Positions 34,092 to 42,468 of a stretch of 64,000 nt of DNA are shown here, piece by piece (within the stretch, counting starts at the first letter, position 1; every line of letters starts with the position of its first letter). Below the pieces are notes generated by a model. That model saw only the letters and a program-made list of their open reading frames with translations, searched no databases and was not told where the DNA came from. The position numbers were made by a program, and so were the translations under genes. Source of the DNA: Nocardia fusca NBRC 14340 (lineage in GTDB: Bacteria > Actinomycetota > Actinomycetes > Mycobacteriales > Mycobacteriaceae); contig NZ_BDCU01000018.1 of the NCBI RefSeq assembly GCF_001618425.1, positions 584,463 to 648,462 on the forward strand, written 5' to 3'.

Positions 34092-35186
34092 ATGAGCGAA
34101 CAGCGCATCCGAGTCGGGATCATCGGCGCCGGCGGCTGGGCCCGCTACGGGCACATCCCCGCACTGCAGACACTGCCGGAATTCGACGTGACCGCTATCT
34201 CGGCGCGCCGGAAGGAGTCGGCGCAGAAGGCGGCCGAGAAGTTCGGTATCCCGCACGCCTACAGCGACCCGCACGAGCTGATCAACGACCCCAAGGTGGA
34301 CCTGGTGGCGGTGGTGACGCCGTCCCCGGAGCATGCTCCCTTCGTGCGGGCCGCGATCGAAGCGGGCAAGGACGTCTACAGCGAGTGGCCGCTGACCACC
34401 CGCACCACCGACTCCGAAGACCTGCTCGCCCTGGCCGAGAGCAAGGGAGTGCGCCACCTCGTCGGACTCCAGCGCCGCCTCGGACCCGCCAACCGCTACG
34501 CCCGCGACCTGCTGGCCCAGGGCTACGTGGGCGAGGTTCGCGCCGCCCGCATCTCGGTCGGCGTCGATGCGTTCACCCCCGTCATGCCGGGCGCGGTCGC
34601 GTGGACCTTCGACGTCGCCAACTTCACCCACGTGCTGTCCATCTACGGCGGGCACTTCCTCGACGTGCTGTTCCAGCTCGTCGGCCCACCCGAAGAGCTC
34701 ACCGCCCTCACCGCGATCCAATTCCCGGAACTCACCGTGGCCGAGACCGGCGAAACGGTTCGCTCCGCCAAACCCGACGAGGTCATGGCCATCGGCACCC
34801 TGGCGCGCGGAGGCCTGTTCTCCGTGCAACTCGAAGGCGGCCAGAAGTACCCCACCGGACTGCAGATCGATATCACCGGCACCGACGGCGTCCTGCGTAT
34901 CACCAACAACCGCGCCTTCGAGAACACCGAGGACAACACCCTCCACGGCGTCAACACCGCTGGCGGCAACGAAGGCACTCTCACGGTGCTGCCCGTACCC
35001 GAGCAGTACCGGACCCTGCCCGCCAACTCCCTCGACGAGAGCGTGCAGGATCTGGCCCACCTCTACGCCGCCTACGCCCGCGACAAAACCCACGGCACCA
35101 CCGAAGCCACCACATTCGCCGACGCCCTCACACAACACCACCTCATCGACCGCATCCAGCGATCATCCGAGAAGTTCCCGGCATAA
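34092..35186 (+). CDS. Gfo/Idh/MocA family oxidoreductase
   Basis: The 364-aa protein has an N-terminal Rossmann fold (VGIIGAGGWARYGHIPALQT), the family's cofactor-loop E-x-P (here SEWPLTT instead of EKP, so the usual Lys is Trp-Pro shifted) and a C-terminal alpha/beta domain. Members are NAD(P)-dependent sugar or inositol dehydrogenases. The altered EKP motif may change chemistry. GAGGAG precedes the ATG. It follows the MFS gene by 94 bases and may be co-transcribed. Confidence 0.85.
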   Translation: MSEQRIRVGIIGAGGWARYGHIPALQTLPEFDVTAISARRKESAQKAAEKFGIPHAYSDPHELINDPKVDLVAVVTPSPEHAPFVRAAIEAGKDVYSEWPLTTRTTDSEDLLALAESKGVRHLVGLQRRLGPANRYARDLLAQGYVGEVRAARISVGVDAFTPVMPGAVAWTFDVANFTHVLSIYGGHFLDVLFQLVGPPEELTALTAIQFPELTVAETGETVRSAKPDEVMAIGTLARGGLFSVQLEGGQKYPTGLQIDITGTDGVLRITNNRAFENTEDNTLHGVNTAGGNEGTLTVLPVPEQYRTLPANSLDESVQDLAHLYAAYARDKTHGTTEATTFADALTQHHLIDRIQRSSEKFPA

Positions 35187-35224
35187 CCGGCGTATCGCCC
35201 GGCGCGCCCTCCTCTTCGGAAAGC

Positions 35225-36172
35225 TCATCGGGGTCGATGAACTCGACGTCGCCGCGTGGCGGGGTCGCTGTCGGCTTGATAACGCCGTAGCCCCTCGTCG
35301 GAGACCCGCGCGTATTTGGCGAGGCTGCGCACCGAGGTGTGCCCCGACAGCTTCATCAGCACCGGAGTCGACGCGCCGTCCTCCGCGGCATGGGTCAACC
35401 GGGAATGCCGCAACTGATGCAGCGTGTACGGGCCGCCGTCGAAGAGGCTGGTGTGGTCTTCGAACAGCTCAGCGGCGCGACGATAGGACAACCTGGCGCG
35501 TCCCGTCGACGGGTCTATGTCGTTGACCGCCACCGATGGCCGCGCCTTGCGGTCGGTGAGGAACAGCGGCCCGGATCTGCGGCCGGCCAACATCCGCGGC
35601 AACAGCCGGGCGGTACCGGTCTGCCACGCAATGACCTCCCGGGCCCCGCCCTTTCGGGTCACCACCGCGCACCGGTTCGCCGTATCCAGGTCGGGGACAT
35701 CCAGCATCAGCACTTCCTCGGCGCGAGCTGACGATTCGTAGAGCAGATGCCACAGCACCCGCTCCCGCAGCGGAGCCTCCGATGCCAAGATCTGGGCGAC
35801 CCGGTCCCGACTCAAGGCCTTGCTGGTGTCCGGCGGCGCAGGCCGCGCCCGCAACCGGACCAGCGGATCACCGGTCAACCAGCCCTGCCCACGCCAGTAC
35901 CCGCACGCCGAAACCAGCGCGGTCAACCGAATGTTGAACGTCTTCGCCGACTTGCCACCCCACACATAGGTGAACCAGCCACCGACCCGATCCGGCGCCG
36001 AACCCAGCAGCGCCACATCGGTATCGGCGCCGAAATCGGCCACAAGCCGATCCAGCGCCGCCGCATAGGTCGCGCGAGTGTTGAGCACGGTGATCGTGGC
36101 CAGATAGATCCGCACCGCATCGGCCAGCCGCACGCCCGTGACCGGCCTCGGCAGCATCCTTACCCGCCCCAT
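35225..36172 (-). CDS. Tyrosine recombinase, possibly TnpI-like
   Basis: The 315-aa protein has an N-terminal SAM-like core-binding domain and a C-terminal catalytic domain with Arg150 (YESSARAEEV), Lys174, His252-x-x-Arg255 (TLHQLRHSRLTH), His278 (LSGHTSV) and nucleophile Tyr287 (SLAKYARV). All catalytic residues are present. A cluster of 15-bp repeats lies directly upstream of its start, as with resolvase-type recombinases of Tn3 relatives (TnpI of Tn4430). It could also be the integrase of the island to its right. Confidence 0.9.
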   Translation of the reverse strand: MGRVRMLPRPVTGVRLADAVRIYLATITVLNTRATYAAALDRLVADFGADTDVALLGSAPDRVGGWFTYVWGGKSAKTFNIRLTALVSACGYWRGQGWLTGDPLVRLRARPAPPDTSKALSRDRVAQILASEAPLRERVLWHLLYESSARAEEVLMLDVPDLDTANRCAVVTRKGGAREVIAWQTGTARLLPRMLAGRRSGPLFLTDRKARPSVAVNDIDPSTGRARLSYRRAAELFEDHTSLFDGGPYTLHQLRHSRLTHAAEDGASTPVLMKLSGHTSVRSLAKYARVSDEGLRRYQADSDPATRRRRVHRPR

Positions 36173-36187
36173 CCCGTCCTCCCCACC

Positions 36188-36288
36188 GCTATCGCAGATA
36201 GTTTCCCGAGTCGCAGGCCTCCGAACTACTCATAACGCCAGGGCAATTCGGAAGTTACCGCACATAGTATGCCACTATCTGCGGTAAC
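36188..36288. other. Putative recombination site: inverted core plus accessory repeat
   Basis: GTTACCGCACATAGT (36254-36268) and its inverted partner ACTATCTGCGGTAAC (36274-36288) flank a 5-bp spacer. A third motif copy, GCTATCGCAGATAGT (36188-36202), matches the right-arm motif at 13 of 15 positions and lies 16 bases before the recombinase start. An inverted core with an added repeat is the layout of the TnpI internal recombination site. Function here is inferred. Confidence 0.6.
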
Positions 36289-36456
36289 CCCTTAGCGTGA
36301 CTTTTCTCGTGGATGCTCCCGGACCCCCGTGCAGCGGCCGCTCCCTCGGGATCTGCGCGCTGCGTGACGAGCGCCGCTACCACCCCGATTGCATGAACGT
36401 GCTGCTCTGGCTCGAGCTGCTACGCACACAGGAAAGGCGAGCTCACCGATGGCCAA

Positions 36457-36666
36457 ATGACGCGATGCCTGGCTGCTGCGGCCGCCAACCTGGCGACCAC
36501 GGTGACGAACTCCGACATATTGGCTGTGCACCGCAGCGACGACCCAAACGCCCTAATCGTGGTTCTGCTTCGCGGATCGAAAGCAGCGATCAGCACCGCA
36601 GACATGCACGCTGCAGTACAGGCTGCCTACCCGAGCGACCCCATTACCGCTGCCTATTCCGGGTGA
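36457..36666 (+). CDS. Possible small protein, unknown function
   Basis: A 69-aa frame with sensible composition (LAVHRSDDPNALIVVLLRGS, then ADMHAAVQAAYPSDPITAAY) lies between the recombination site and the 36783-36825 hairpin. An overlapping frame, 36297-36770, ends in a plausible helix (DDPEKAETVRAGLRYLDAIH), so the locus may be a single gene broken by a frameshift. No family was recognised. Confidence 0.3.
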   Translation: MTRCLAAAAANLATTVTNSDILAVHRSDDPNALIVVLLRGSKAAISTADMHAAVQAAYPSDPITAAYSG

Positions 36667-36782
36667 TACCCCAAGGCGTCGACCTCGCAGACGATCCCGA
36701 AAAGGCCGAAACGGTCCGGGCAGGGTTGCGATATCTCGACGCTATCCACGCCTCCCCACCAGCCGAGTAGCCGTACAAAACG

Positions 36783-36825
36783 AGGACGGGACCCACACGC
36801 TTCCGGTTAGCGCAGGTCCCGTCCT
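36783..36825. terminator. Hairpin between convergent genes
   Basis: AGGACGGGACC (36783-36793) and GGTCCCGTCCT (36815-36825) form an 11-bp stem with a 21-base loop, between the small plus-strand frame and the SapA-like gene on the minus strand. Confidence 0.6.
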
Positions 36826-36905
36826 TCATCTGCACATCAGCGACTACGGAAGACGGGGCCGTGTGCGGCGACCCGGTGACGTGGCGGGCGGCGAGGAAGC
36901 GCCGG

Positions 36906-37343
36906 TCACCTCATGAAGGTTTCCCGATGCTCCTGCTGCCCGCAGTTGGAGTTGTAGATCTGCACGTATCTGTTGCCGATGTGGCCGCCCCAGTTCACGC
37001 AATGGCCTTTGCCGAAGACGTAGGCCGGCTCCGCGTGCGAGGTGTACTGGCCATAGTCCTGAGCCGCGTTTCCGGTGTCCGGGACGTCGATCCACGCAGA
37101 CATGGCCACAGCGTTTCCGGGTTTGTTGCGGATCGTTGCGACGCAGTTCTGGCCGTTCGAGGAGTTGTACGTCAGGTAGACGGTGCCCAATGAGCCTACG
37201 GCCATCGAGTTCACGGTCGTGTAGCCCTTTCCACAGACTCCCTGTGGTGTTGCGGCAGAGGCGGGTGCCGCCAAAGCGCTGGTGATCCCCACCAACAGAC
37301 CCCCCAACGCAGTGAAGGTCAGGGCAGGGCGCATGAATCTCAC
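36906..37343 (-). CDS. SapA-like (spore-associated) secreted protein
   Basis: The GTG at 37341-37343 has an excellent GAGGAG 5 bases upstream. A signal peptide (ALTFTALGGLLVGITSALAA, cleavage near ASA) is followed by a mature domain of about 105 residues with Cys in VCGKGY, GQNCVATI, KGHCVNWGG and NSNCGQQ, probably two disulfides. The pattern GTVYLTYNSSNGQNCVATI and GHCVNWGG matches Streptomyces spore-associated protein A homologues, found widely in non-sporulating actinomycetes. Its role is unknown. It is a single gene at the edge of the accessory island. Confidence 0.82.
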   Translation of the reverse strand: MRFMRPALTFTALGGLLVGITSALAAPASAATPQGVCGKGYTTVNSMAVGSLGTVYLTYNSSNGQNCVATIRNKPGNAVAMSAWIDVPDTGNAAQDYGQYTSHAEPAYVFGKGHCVNWGGHIGNRYVQIYNSNCGQQEHRETFMR

Positions 37344-37768
37344 TGTTCCTCCTCGTGGAGCAATCATCAGAACCTGTGGATGACCGGGAAGGAGTACCTC
37401 CCGGATGGTCTGAAAATCAACGGGTTCAATGCTCCCGGCGCGCCAACGCCGAGCGGGGAGGTACATCCCATGCTCAAAATAATCGACGGTGACGCCGAAA
37501 CCAATCAAGGCGGTGTGGCGGCCGGAGAGGCGCATTCACCGCTCGACGAGGTCGCGCGAAAGCACTCGTCGGATACTTGAGGCCGCGTCGGGGGCCGAGG
37601 TCGCCGTTTAGGGGGCAGTGGTGCAGGTGAACGGAATCCGGCGCTAAGGGCGGCAAGGCCCAGTTCGGGGCGTATCGGGTGAGGGTCAGTTGTTGAGCTG
37701 TTCGCTCTCGACCAGCTCGATCAGCTCGGCAGGCACGCAGTCTTCGAAGCCGTCGTGCGTGGCGATCC
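37344..37768. other. Non-coding stretch with a gene tail on the minus strand
   Basis: No complete gene is seen. On the minus strand, 37687-37794 encodes a convincing short tail (AAFWRARIATHDGFEDCVPA, then ELIELVESEQLNN and stop) that overlaps the start of the integrase fragment on the other strand. This indicates a junction near 37790. Confidence 0.4.
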
Positions 37769-37975
37769 GTGCTCGCCAGAAAGCTGCGCGCATACGGAAT
37801 CTCCGCACTGCCGGCGCGGCACTCAGCCCGGGCCGCCTGGGCCAGCGAAATTCCCAGTCCGATTGCGGCCGATCTCCTCGGCATCAACATCACCACAGCC
37901 ACCCAGTGGGCCGCCCGGTCGAAACGAGACTGGACCGACTATCTCGCTGCCCGCACCGAGACGGCACTTCGATGA
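37769..37975 (+). pseudogene. C-terminal fragment of a site-specific integrase
   Basis: The 68-aa frame ends with ADLLGINITTATQWAARSKR and DWTDYLAARTE, the typical tail of tyrosine integrases from actinobacterial mobile elements (compare ADLLGI...TTA.RW...RDW..YLA.R). The catalytic core is missing. The stop overlaps the start of the nuclease-like gene (ATGA), so the two were an operon of one mobile element. Confidence 0.65.
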
Positions 37976-38529
37976 CGCAACCCGACCTCGGACCTCCACC
38001 GGGCGAGCCCTCGCTCCACACCATCGGTGACTGCGGCGAACACGACGCTGAGCAGGCTCGACGCTGTCTCAACCCCCTCCTGCGCCCGGTCCTCGCCGAG
38101 GGCGAGATCCGGTACCACAACGAGAACAACCTTTGCGACAGGTTGGGGCGGTGCTGGCGAACTGCGGGGTATCTGTTGGGCCAGGAGGTACCCCTGGCCC
38201 CGGGGAACAGGATCGACTTCTTCGCAAACTTCTCGATCTACCACCCCAGCTACCGGAACTACCGAGTCGGCATCGAGGTCAAAGTCGGTGGCCCACAACG
38301 CGAAATCGCTCGTCAATTGCTTCGCTACACAGCGGCTAGCCAATTGGATTGCCTGCTGGTTATCACGACGGACGTTCGCCACTCGTTCAACTGGCTTCCA
38401 CACCCGCCTGACGTTCCGTTGTTCCTCTTTCGTCTGCACGCACAACGCGACCGGCGCGCGACGCCGGTGTGGTCCGGTCAGCTACGTGGTGCACGGTGGG
38501 GACACCGCCTGCCGCTACCAGATCGGTGA
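37972..38529 (+). CDS. PD-(D/E)XK nuclease-like protein of a mobile element
   Basis: The 185-aa protein has NENNLCDRLGRCWRTAGYLL, then Asp82 in PGNRIDFF, then Glu102-x-Lys104 in VGIEVKVGG, then Gln115-x-x-x-Tyr119 in RQLLRYT and a hydrophobic strand LDCLLVITTD. This order (D...ExK...QxxxY) is the core of PD-(D/E)XK restriction-endonuclease-like folds, including Cas4-like and mobile-element nucleases. It overlaps the integrase tail by 4 bases. A role in element maintenance or anti-plasmid defence is plausible but unproven. Confidence 0.65.
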   Translation: MTQPDLGPPPGEPSLHTIGDCGEHDAEQARRCLNPLLRPVLAEGEIRYHNENNLCDRLGRCWRTAGYLLGQEVPLAPGNRIDFFANFSIYHPSYRNYRVGIEVKVGGPQREIARQLLRYTAASQLDCLLVITTDVRHSFNWLPHPPDVPLFLFRLHAQRDRRATPVWSGQLRGARWGHRLPLPDR

Positions 38530-38533
38530 CTAG

Positions 38534-38641
38534 ATGACCGACACCAACGCCGAGTCACCGAATGCCGCATCCATGGAATACCGTCACGTCACCAGTCAAC
38601 TTCAGGAAACGACCAGTTTGCAAACTACTGTTGCCGATTAG
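38534..38641 (+). repeat. Dispersed N-terminal coding segment, copy 1
   Basis: A 35-codon frame (MTDTNAESPNAASMEYRHVT, SQLQETT) starts 4 bases after the nuclease-like gene. The block SPNAASMEYRHVTSQ recurs at 42062 (SPKTAGLEYHHRTSQLGK) and 47556 (LPNTAGAEYRHVTSQTGK). The frame soon ends in a stop inside the AT-richer amine-oxidase DNA, so it is probably the first exon-like stub of a longer gene cut off by that insertion. Confidence 0.6.
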
Positions 38642-40001
38642 ATATCTCGAAATTAATGTCAGCGGTGTCGGGATCGCCCTTGTGGTAGTCCACCAAAGAC
38701 ATTTTTACGCCAGGCAGTGACGAGTCGCGCAGAACGTTGAACTGTTTGGAAGCATGGTCGACGCGTTGAGTCTCATCAAAAAGATTTCCAGTGCATATCA
38801 CCTGCACGGAATTGTCGTCCATCCATGTGCATCGAATGATGAATTCGCCGTTTGTGTCGCCAGCTTGGGTCGTGCTGAGGATCTCCCTGCTCGGCGAGCT
38901 CGGACTGACATAGACCTTGTCCGAAAAGTTTATGTGCTTCCATTTATCCTTACCGACAAGCTTGTAATCCTTGACGGAAACCCGGCCGCTTACCTCCACT
39001 ACCCTTAAAAACTCGGGAGGAACGCTGGCAAGAGTCATCGGAATCAGCCGTAGATCCGGGCCAACGCCATGGAAGTGGTCATTGTGCTTGTCTGCACGAT
39101 GGTGCAGATGGCAAACAGACCAGAATACGATGTCACTGTCAGTGCACGGTCCGTTATTTGGGTAGGATAGCTCATCCATGGCTTTTTTCGGCCAATCCCG
39201 ATCTTCTTCGGGGCGATATTTGCGCACATAGCCGTCGATGCTGGAGAAGGGCGTTGGGCCTGTGACCCCTTCGCTGGATTCTTCTCCTGGTGGGGTGATA
39301 ACTGCTTCAGCGGGCTGGCGTATGTGAGCAACAGTCGGAGGCTGTGTGCTGGTGATGCGGTACTCGATATCCCTACCAAAATCATTGTTGACCAACGACC
39401 CTTCGCTATTGATATCGGCGATTAGACTGTTTCCAAACATTTGTCTATAAAAGACTGCAACCCTTGCTATTTCTGGCGTGCCTAACGCAAAGTCGAATCG
39501 CCAGTACGGGTTATGGTCATGGTCCATGTTGCACGATAAGCCCATACTGTATACGCGCGGCTGAATAACTCCGTCGTCATAGAGAGTGTACTCCTGGAGA
39601 ATATGGTAGGCGCCTATGCGGGCGTATACTGATGTCTGGAAAGCGTCCACGCCGTTTACTGATATCGCTTCTGCTCGGAGGTATCTCTTACCTTCGTGTT
39701 GGGTCGGCTGCTTCTCCAGATGGTACGGGCCGCTGAAAGGGTTTAGATTCTCGCCAAAATCTTCGGTGTCCCATTCAATTTGATCATTGTACGGACCGCA
39801 CCCACCACCTGGCAGCTTTGGTTCCAGGAACCAATTTTGGTCTTCGACGTACTTGACTCGGATCACAGGGAGGCAGAGTTTATTGAACATCTTCTGCCCT
39901 CGGAAGTATCCATCGAGGAGGCATAGTCCTTGATGGCCGAATACTCCGCAGTCGAAGAACCAGTCGCCCCAAATCTTATGTAGTACGCTACTTTCGCTCA
40001 T
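38625..40001 (-). CDS. Copper amine oxidase-like catalytic domain protein
   Basis: The 458-aa protein carries a copper amine oxidase core pattern: IGAYHILQEYTLYDDGVIQP (Tyr132 at the position of the tyrosine that becomes topaquinone, usually in N-Y-D/E-Y), followed by His161-x-His163-x4-Arg-x-Asp (HDHNPYWRFD), the first two copper ligands. A distal His cluster, HLHHRADKHNDHFHGVG (298-314), could supply the third. The Asn before the tyrosine is Ala here, so cofactor formation is uncertain. The substrate-binding N-terminal domains are absent but seem to be encoded by the upstream gene. DNA is visibly AT-richer than its surroundings, implying transfer. Confidence 0.65.
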   Translation of the reverse strand: MSESSVLHKIWGDWFFDCGVFGHQGLCLLDGYFRGQKMFNKLCLPVIRVKYVEDQNWFLEPKLPGGGCGPYNDQIEWDTEDFGENLNPFSGPYHLEKQPTQHEGKRYLRAEAISVNGVDAFQTSVYARIGAYHILQEYTLYDDGVIQPRVYSMGLSCNMDHDHNPYWRFDFALGTPEIARVAVFYRQMFGNSLIADINSEGSLVNNDFGRDIEYRITSTQPPTVAHIRQPAEAVITPPGEESSEGVTGPTPFSSIDGYVRKYRPEEDRDWPKKAMDELSYPNNGPCTDSDIVFWSVCHLHHRADKHNDHFHGVGPDLRLIPMTLASVPPEFLRVVEVSGRVSVKDYKLVGKDKWKHINFSDKVYVSPSSPSREILSTTQAGDTNGEFIIRCTWMDDNSVQVICTGNLFDETQRVDHASKQFNVLRDSSLPGVKMSLVDYHKGDPDTADINFEISNRQQ

Positions 40002-40019
40002 CGGATTCTCCTGAGCTAC

Positions 40020-40766
40020 CTAGCTGTTTGACTCTCGATCAACCGAAGTTGGAACGCATCGGCACGGCGGTGCTGCTCCCGACAGAATCACCGACTGGAG
40101 ATTCAGGTCGACGACGGCGGAGTACAACACAGGTAATTCCCGCTTGAGATCGTCTTGCTCGGTGAACATCACCAGGATGCACCGATGTCCTTGGCTGGAC
40201 CCTTCCGGGGGAACCTGGAGGATGCCATGGGCTGCGAGTCCGTCGATCTTTCCACGGAGAGTCGGATGGGCTCGCGCAACCGCAGTGGCCTGGGCAATCT
40301 CGATTGGAGCCTCCGGACTCTCGTGTGCCTCCTTCTCCTCGATAGAAATCACCTGTTCATCTTCGACAGAAATTTCGATGAGTTGATTGGTGGTGTAGTT
40401 GAAGATTGCCACGTGAACTACTCTGGGTATGGAATGAGCGTTTCTTCTTCGGGCAAAAGGTTGACAGCCCAGCACTTCCCACCGTCCTTTGAGATACTCC
40501 TCAACCTCGGGGTGGTAGAGCGCAACCTCCAAGCTGCTTCGTATGTCAGAGGGACTGACGTACCTGTCGGAGTATGCTGAGAGAGCGGCACTGCCTGCGG
40601 TTGCTCTCTTGAGGCGCGGCGGCCATCCTGCATCCCTGTCTATTTCTGTATCAATTCTGATTTTCGAAATTGCTTCCAGCATGCGGCTTTCAGCTGGCGA
40701 TATTTGAGCTGCATCAGAGCGTGCACGATCTTCCACGTTACGGTGCGTATTCGTATCGGAGACCAT
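40020..40766 (-). CDS. Amine-oxidase N2/N3-like domain protein (partner of the catalytic gene)
   Basis: In this 248-aa protein, residues about 114-148 (RVVHVAIFNYTTNQLIEISV) and 152-185 (EIAQATAVARAHPTLRGKID) follow the layout of copper amine oxidase N-terminal domains, where a short beta sheet precedes a helix with an A-E-x-x-x-x-A-HP-x-R pattern. The C-terminal part contains CRCV. It lies 18 bases upstream of the catalytic-domain gene, and together they total about 706 aa, close to a full enzyme. This is inferred to be a split two-gene amine oxidase. The AT-rich region upstream should hold the promoter. Confidence 0.5.
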   Translation of the reverse strand: MVSDTNTHRNVEDRARSDAAQISPAESRMLEAISKIRIDTEIDRDAGWPPRLKRATAGSAALSAYSDRYVSPSDIRSSLEVALYHPEVEEYLKGRWEVLGCQPFARRRNAHSIPRVVHVAIFNYTTNQLIEISVEDEQVISIEEKEAHESPEAPIEIAQATAVARAHPTLRGKIDGLAAHGILQVPPEGSSQGHRCILVMFTEQDDLKRELPVLYSAVVDLNLQSVILSGAAPPCRCVPTSVDRESNS

Positions 40767-41518
40767 GTCAAATCCTTGGATGGGTAGCCTTCATGGATTA
40801 AACAGCCTTCAATCAATGCAGGCGCATTTCGCGCATGGTGCTAGCGTCTCACCAGGATCCAACGGGCAATGAGACCGGTCTACTTGCATCTTCCTCCTCC
40901 GCTGAGGCAATGTCACCGATGGTTAGAATTCCTAATCTCTGACGGCGCACGGGAGAGAAGATCCCACCGAATCGTCACAGTGACAATGCTCGGCGAGATT
41001 TACCGGGGGATGGGCCGGTATCCGATCAGTACAGTCTTCGGGTCGTGGTTATGGGAGCCTGCGCTCTTTGTCCCCCGCTCGGTTCGGAGCTTCGCTATAT
41101 CGCGGCCTCGCACTGACGCGCGACGCGACCCGACCATACGGGGCGATGGATCGTCGACGTTCTCGACCACTGGATCGTCGAGGTCCGACCACTTGACGCT
41201 CACCAGAAATTGGGTGTTCCACACGACGTGATCACCGCAGCCTGCGCACCGCAGGCACCCCAACCGCAGCCAAACCCCGCCAGGCCTATGCCACCGACTT
41301 CGACCGGGCATTCCGCCCTCGGACGATTCCGTGCCGATCACGTCTGGGGCCAGCGCCTGGATCTCCTGGGTCACGGTGGCCGGGGGGATTACCTGCCCGG
41401 AACCGTTGCCCGGCCTGCCATGAGAACTCGGATCTCCCCTCAGGCCGCATCGCCACGAGCCCGGCAGATCGTGCGCGAGACCAACGGATGTGTCGGATCG
41501 AGGGCCTACCATCGTTCG
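40767..41518. other. Non-coding region at the right edge of the AT-rich module
   Basis: No gene was recognised in these 750 bases. The first 100 bases are AT-rich and likely carry the amine-oxidase operon promoter. GC content rises again near 40980. At 41326-41355 a stretch (CCGTGCCGATCACGTCTGGG) resembles one at 49205-49230 upstream of the zinc-ribbon gene, a small sign of duplicated mobile-element DNA. Confidence 0.4.
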
Positions 41519-41977
41519 ATGGCCTATGACGATGTCGCCGAGCGCTCCTATGAGCCTCTGACCGAAGACCACCTTCGCCGCCTGGCCGAGTTGGCGTACG
41601 AAGATCATGCTGAGCTGATGCGACGCCACCCTCACCTGCGGGTACTCCGGGATCGGGTCCTTCTGACCACCCTGTGCCAGGGCGGCGCGCTGCACTGGGT
41701 AGACGGAAAGAACGGGGTGAAGGACCTCGACGTGTTCACCTTCTACGCCAGGCATCCCGAGCAGCCGTACCCGCCGCGTCGGAGGAAGCGCGGGGACTTC
41801 GGTGCGTCCGACCTTGGACGACATCCTGCGGATGTCGGCTACTCCGGACGCCGTATCGACTTCATGGGCAAGGATCTCGATGTCCCGGTCGATGCCGATC
41901 CGGTAGATGCAGTGCGTTCATGCCTACGCGGCCGATGCACAGAACGGCGTGGCATCTCTCGCGAAAGGCGGTGGTAG
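41519..41977 (+). CDS. Nucleotidyltransferase-like hypothetical protein
   Basis: The 152-aa protein opens with a helical segment (EDHLRRLAELAYEDHAELMR). It then has LCQGGALHWVDGKNGVKDLDVFTFYA, where G-G-A-L-H and D-L-D-V resemble the GS...DxD site of minimal nucleotidyltransferases, and later YSGRRIDFMGKDLDVPVDAD. Similar proteins occur singly in actinobacteria without assigned function. The C-terminus (Arg-rich) may be a frameshifted end. It lies inside the accessory island. Enzyme activity is a guess from the motif pattern. Confidence 0.55.
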   Translation: MAYDDVAERSYEPLTEDHLRRLAELAYEDHAELMRRHPHLRVLRDRVLLTTLCQGGALHWVDGKNGVKDLDVFTFYARHPEQPYPPRRRKRGDFGASDLGRHPADVGYSGRRIDFMGKDLDVPVDADPVDAVRSCLRGRCTERRGISRERRW

Positions 41978-42061
41978 TGATTGACCCGCGTCATCTTTTC
42001 GGCCATGTCATTTGGCCCGAGTAGATTACTTTGGTGGTCAAGCCGGGCAGCGAGGTTGGTG

Positions 42062-42178
42062 ATGGACCCCACCGGTGTTTCACCGAAGACCGCAGGTCTG
42101 GAATATCACCATCGCACCAGTCAACTAGGAAAAGCGACCTCGAAGAGGCCCGGAACGCTCGCGGCCGCGCGGTCATAA
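42062..42178 (+). repeat. Dispersed N-terminal coding segment, copy 2
   Basis: The 38-codon frame MDPTGVSPKTAGLEYHHRTS, QLGKATSK shares the SPxTAGxEYxHxTSQ block with copies at 38534 and 47556, and soon runs to a stop. The rest of 41978-42468 holds no recognisable gene. The segment stands about 290 bases before the metalloprotease gene. Confidence 0.55.
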
Positions 42179-42468
42179 ACGGCGACGGGCTGCGATCGGC
42201 GCGCTACCTGCGCTATCTGGAGCGACTTCTACAACCGGCTCCTGGCAGGCGCCATACGCCATCCCGCGCTCGCAAGGTTCGTCGACCTCATGCACACCCC
42301 GGCAATCGTTGCACTCAACAGCGTTGACCTTCAGAACCGACGGATGCGCTGGACTGTTTTCGAAGATCCCGCCCGCCCGGGAGTAAGCCGCGAGCCTCCC
42401 GTTGGAGGCCGCGCCACGGAGATACGGTGTCCGCGTCAACCCATGGCCTACCGAGGCGAGGCGATTGG

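Noticed and set aside
41000..41824. Minus-strand frame with CAGCG as a second zinc-ribbon copy
   Set aside because: The shared stretch with 49205-49230 is short and the distance to the Cys pair differs by 10 bases, so the frame is not the same gene.
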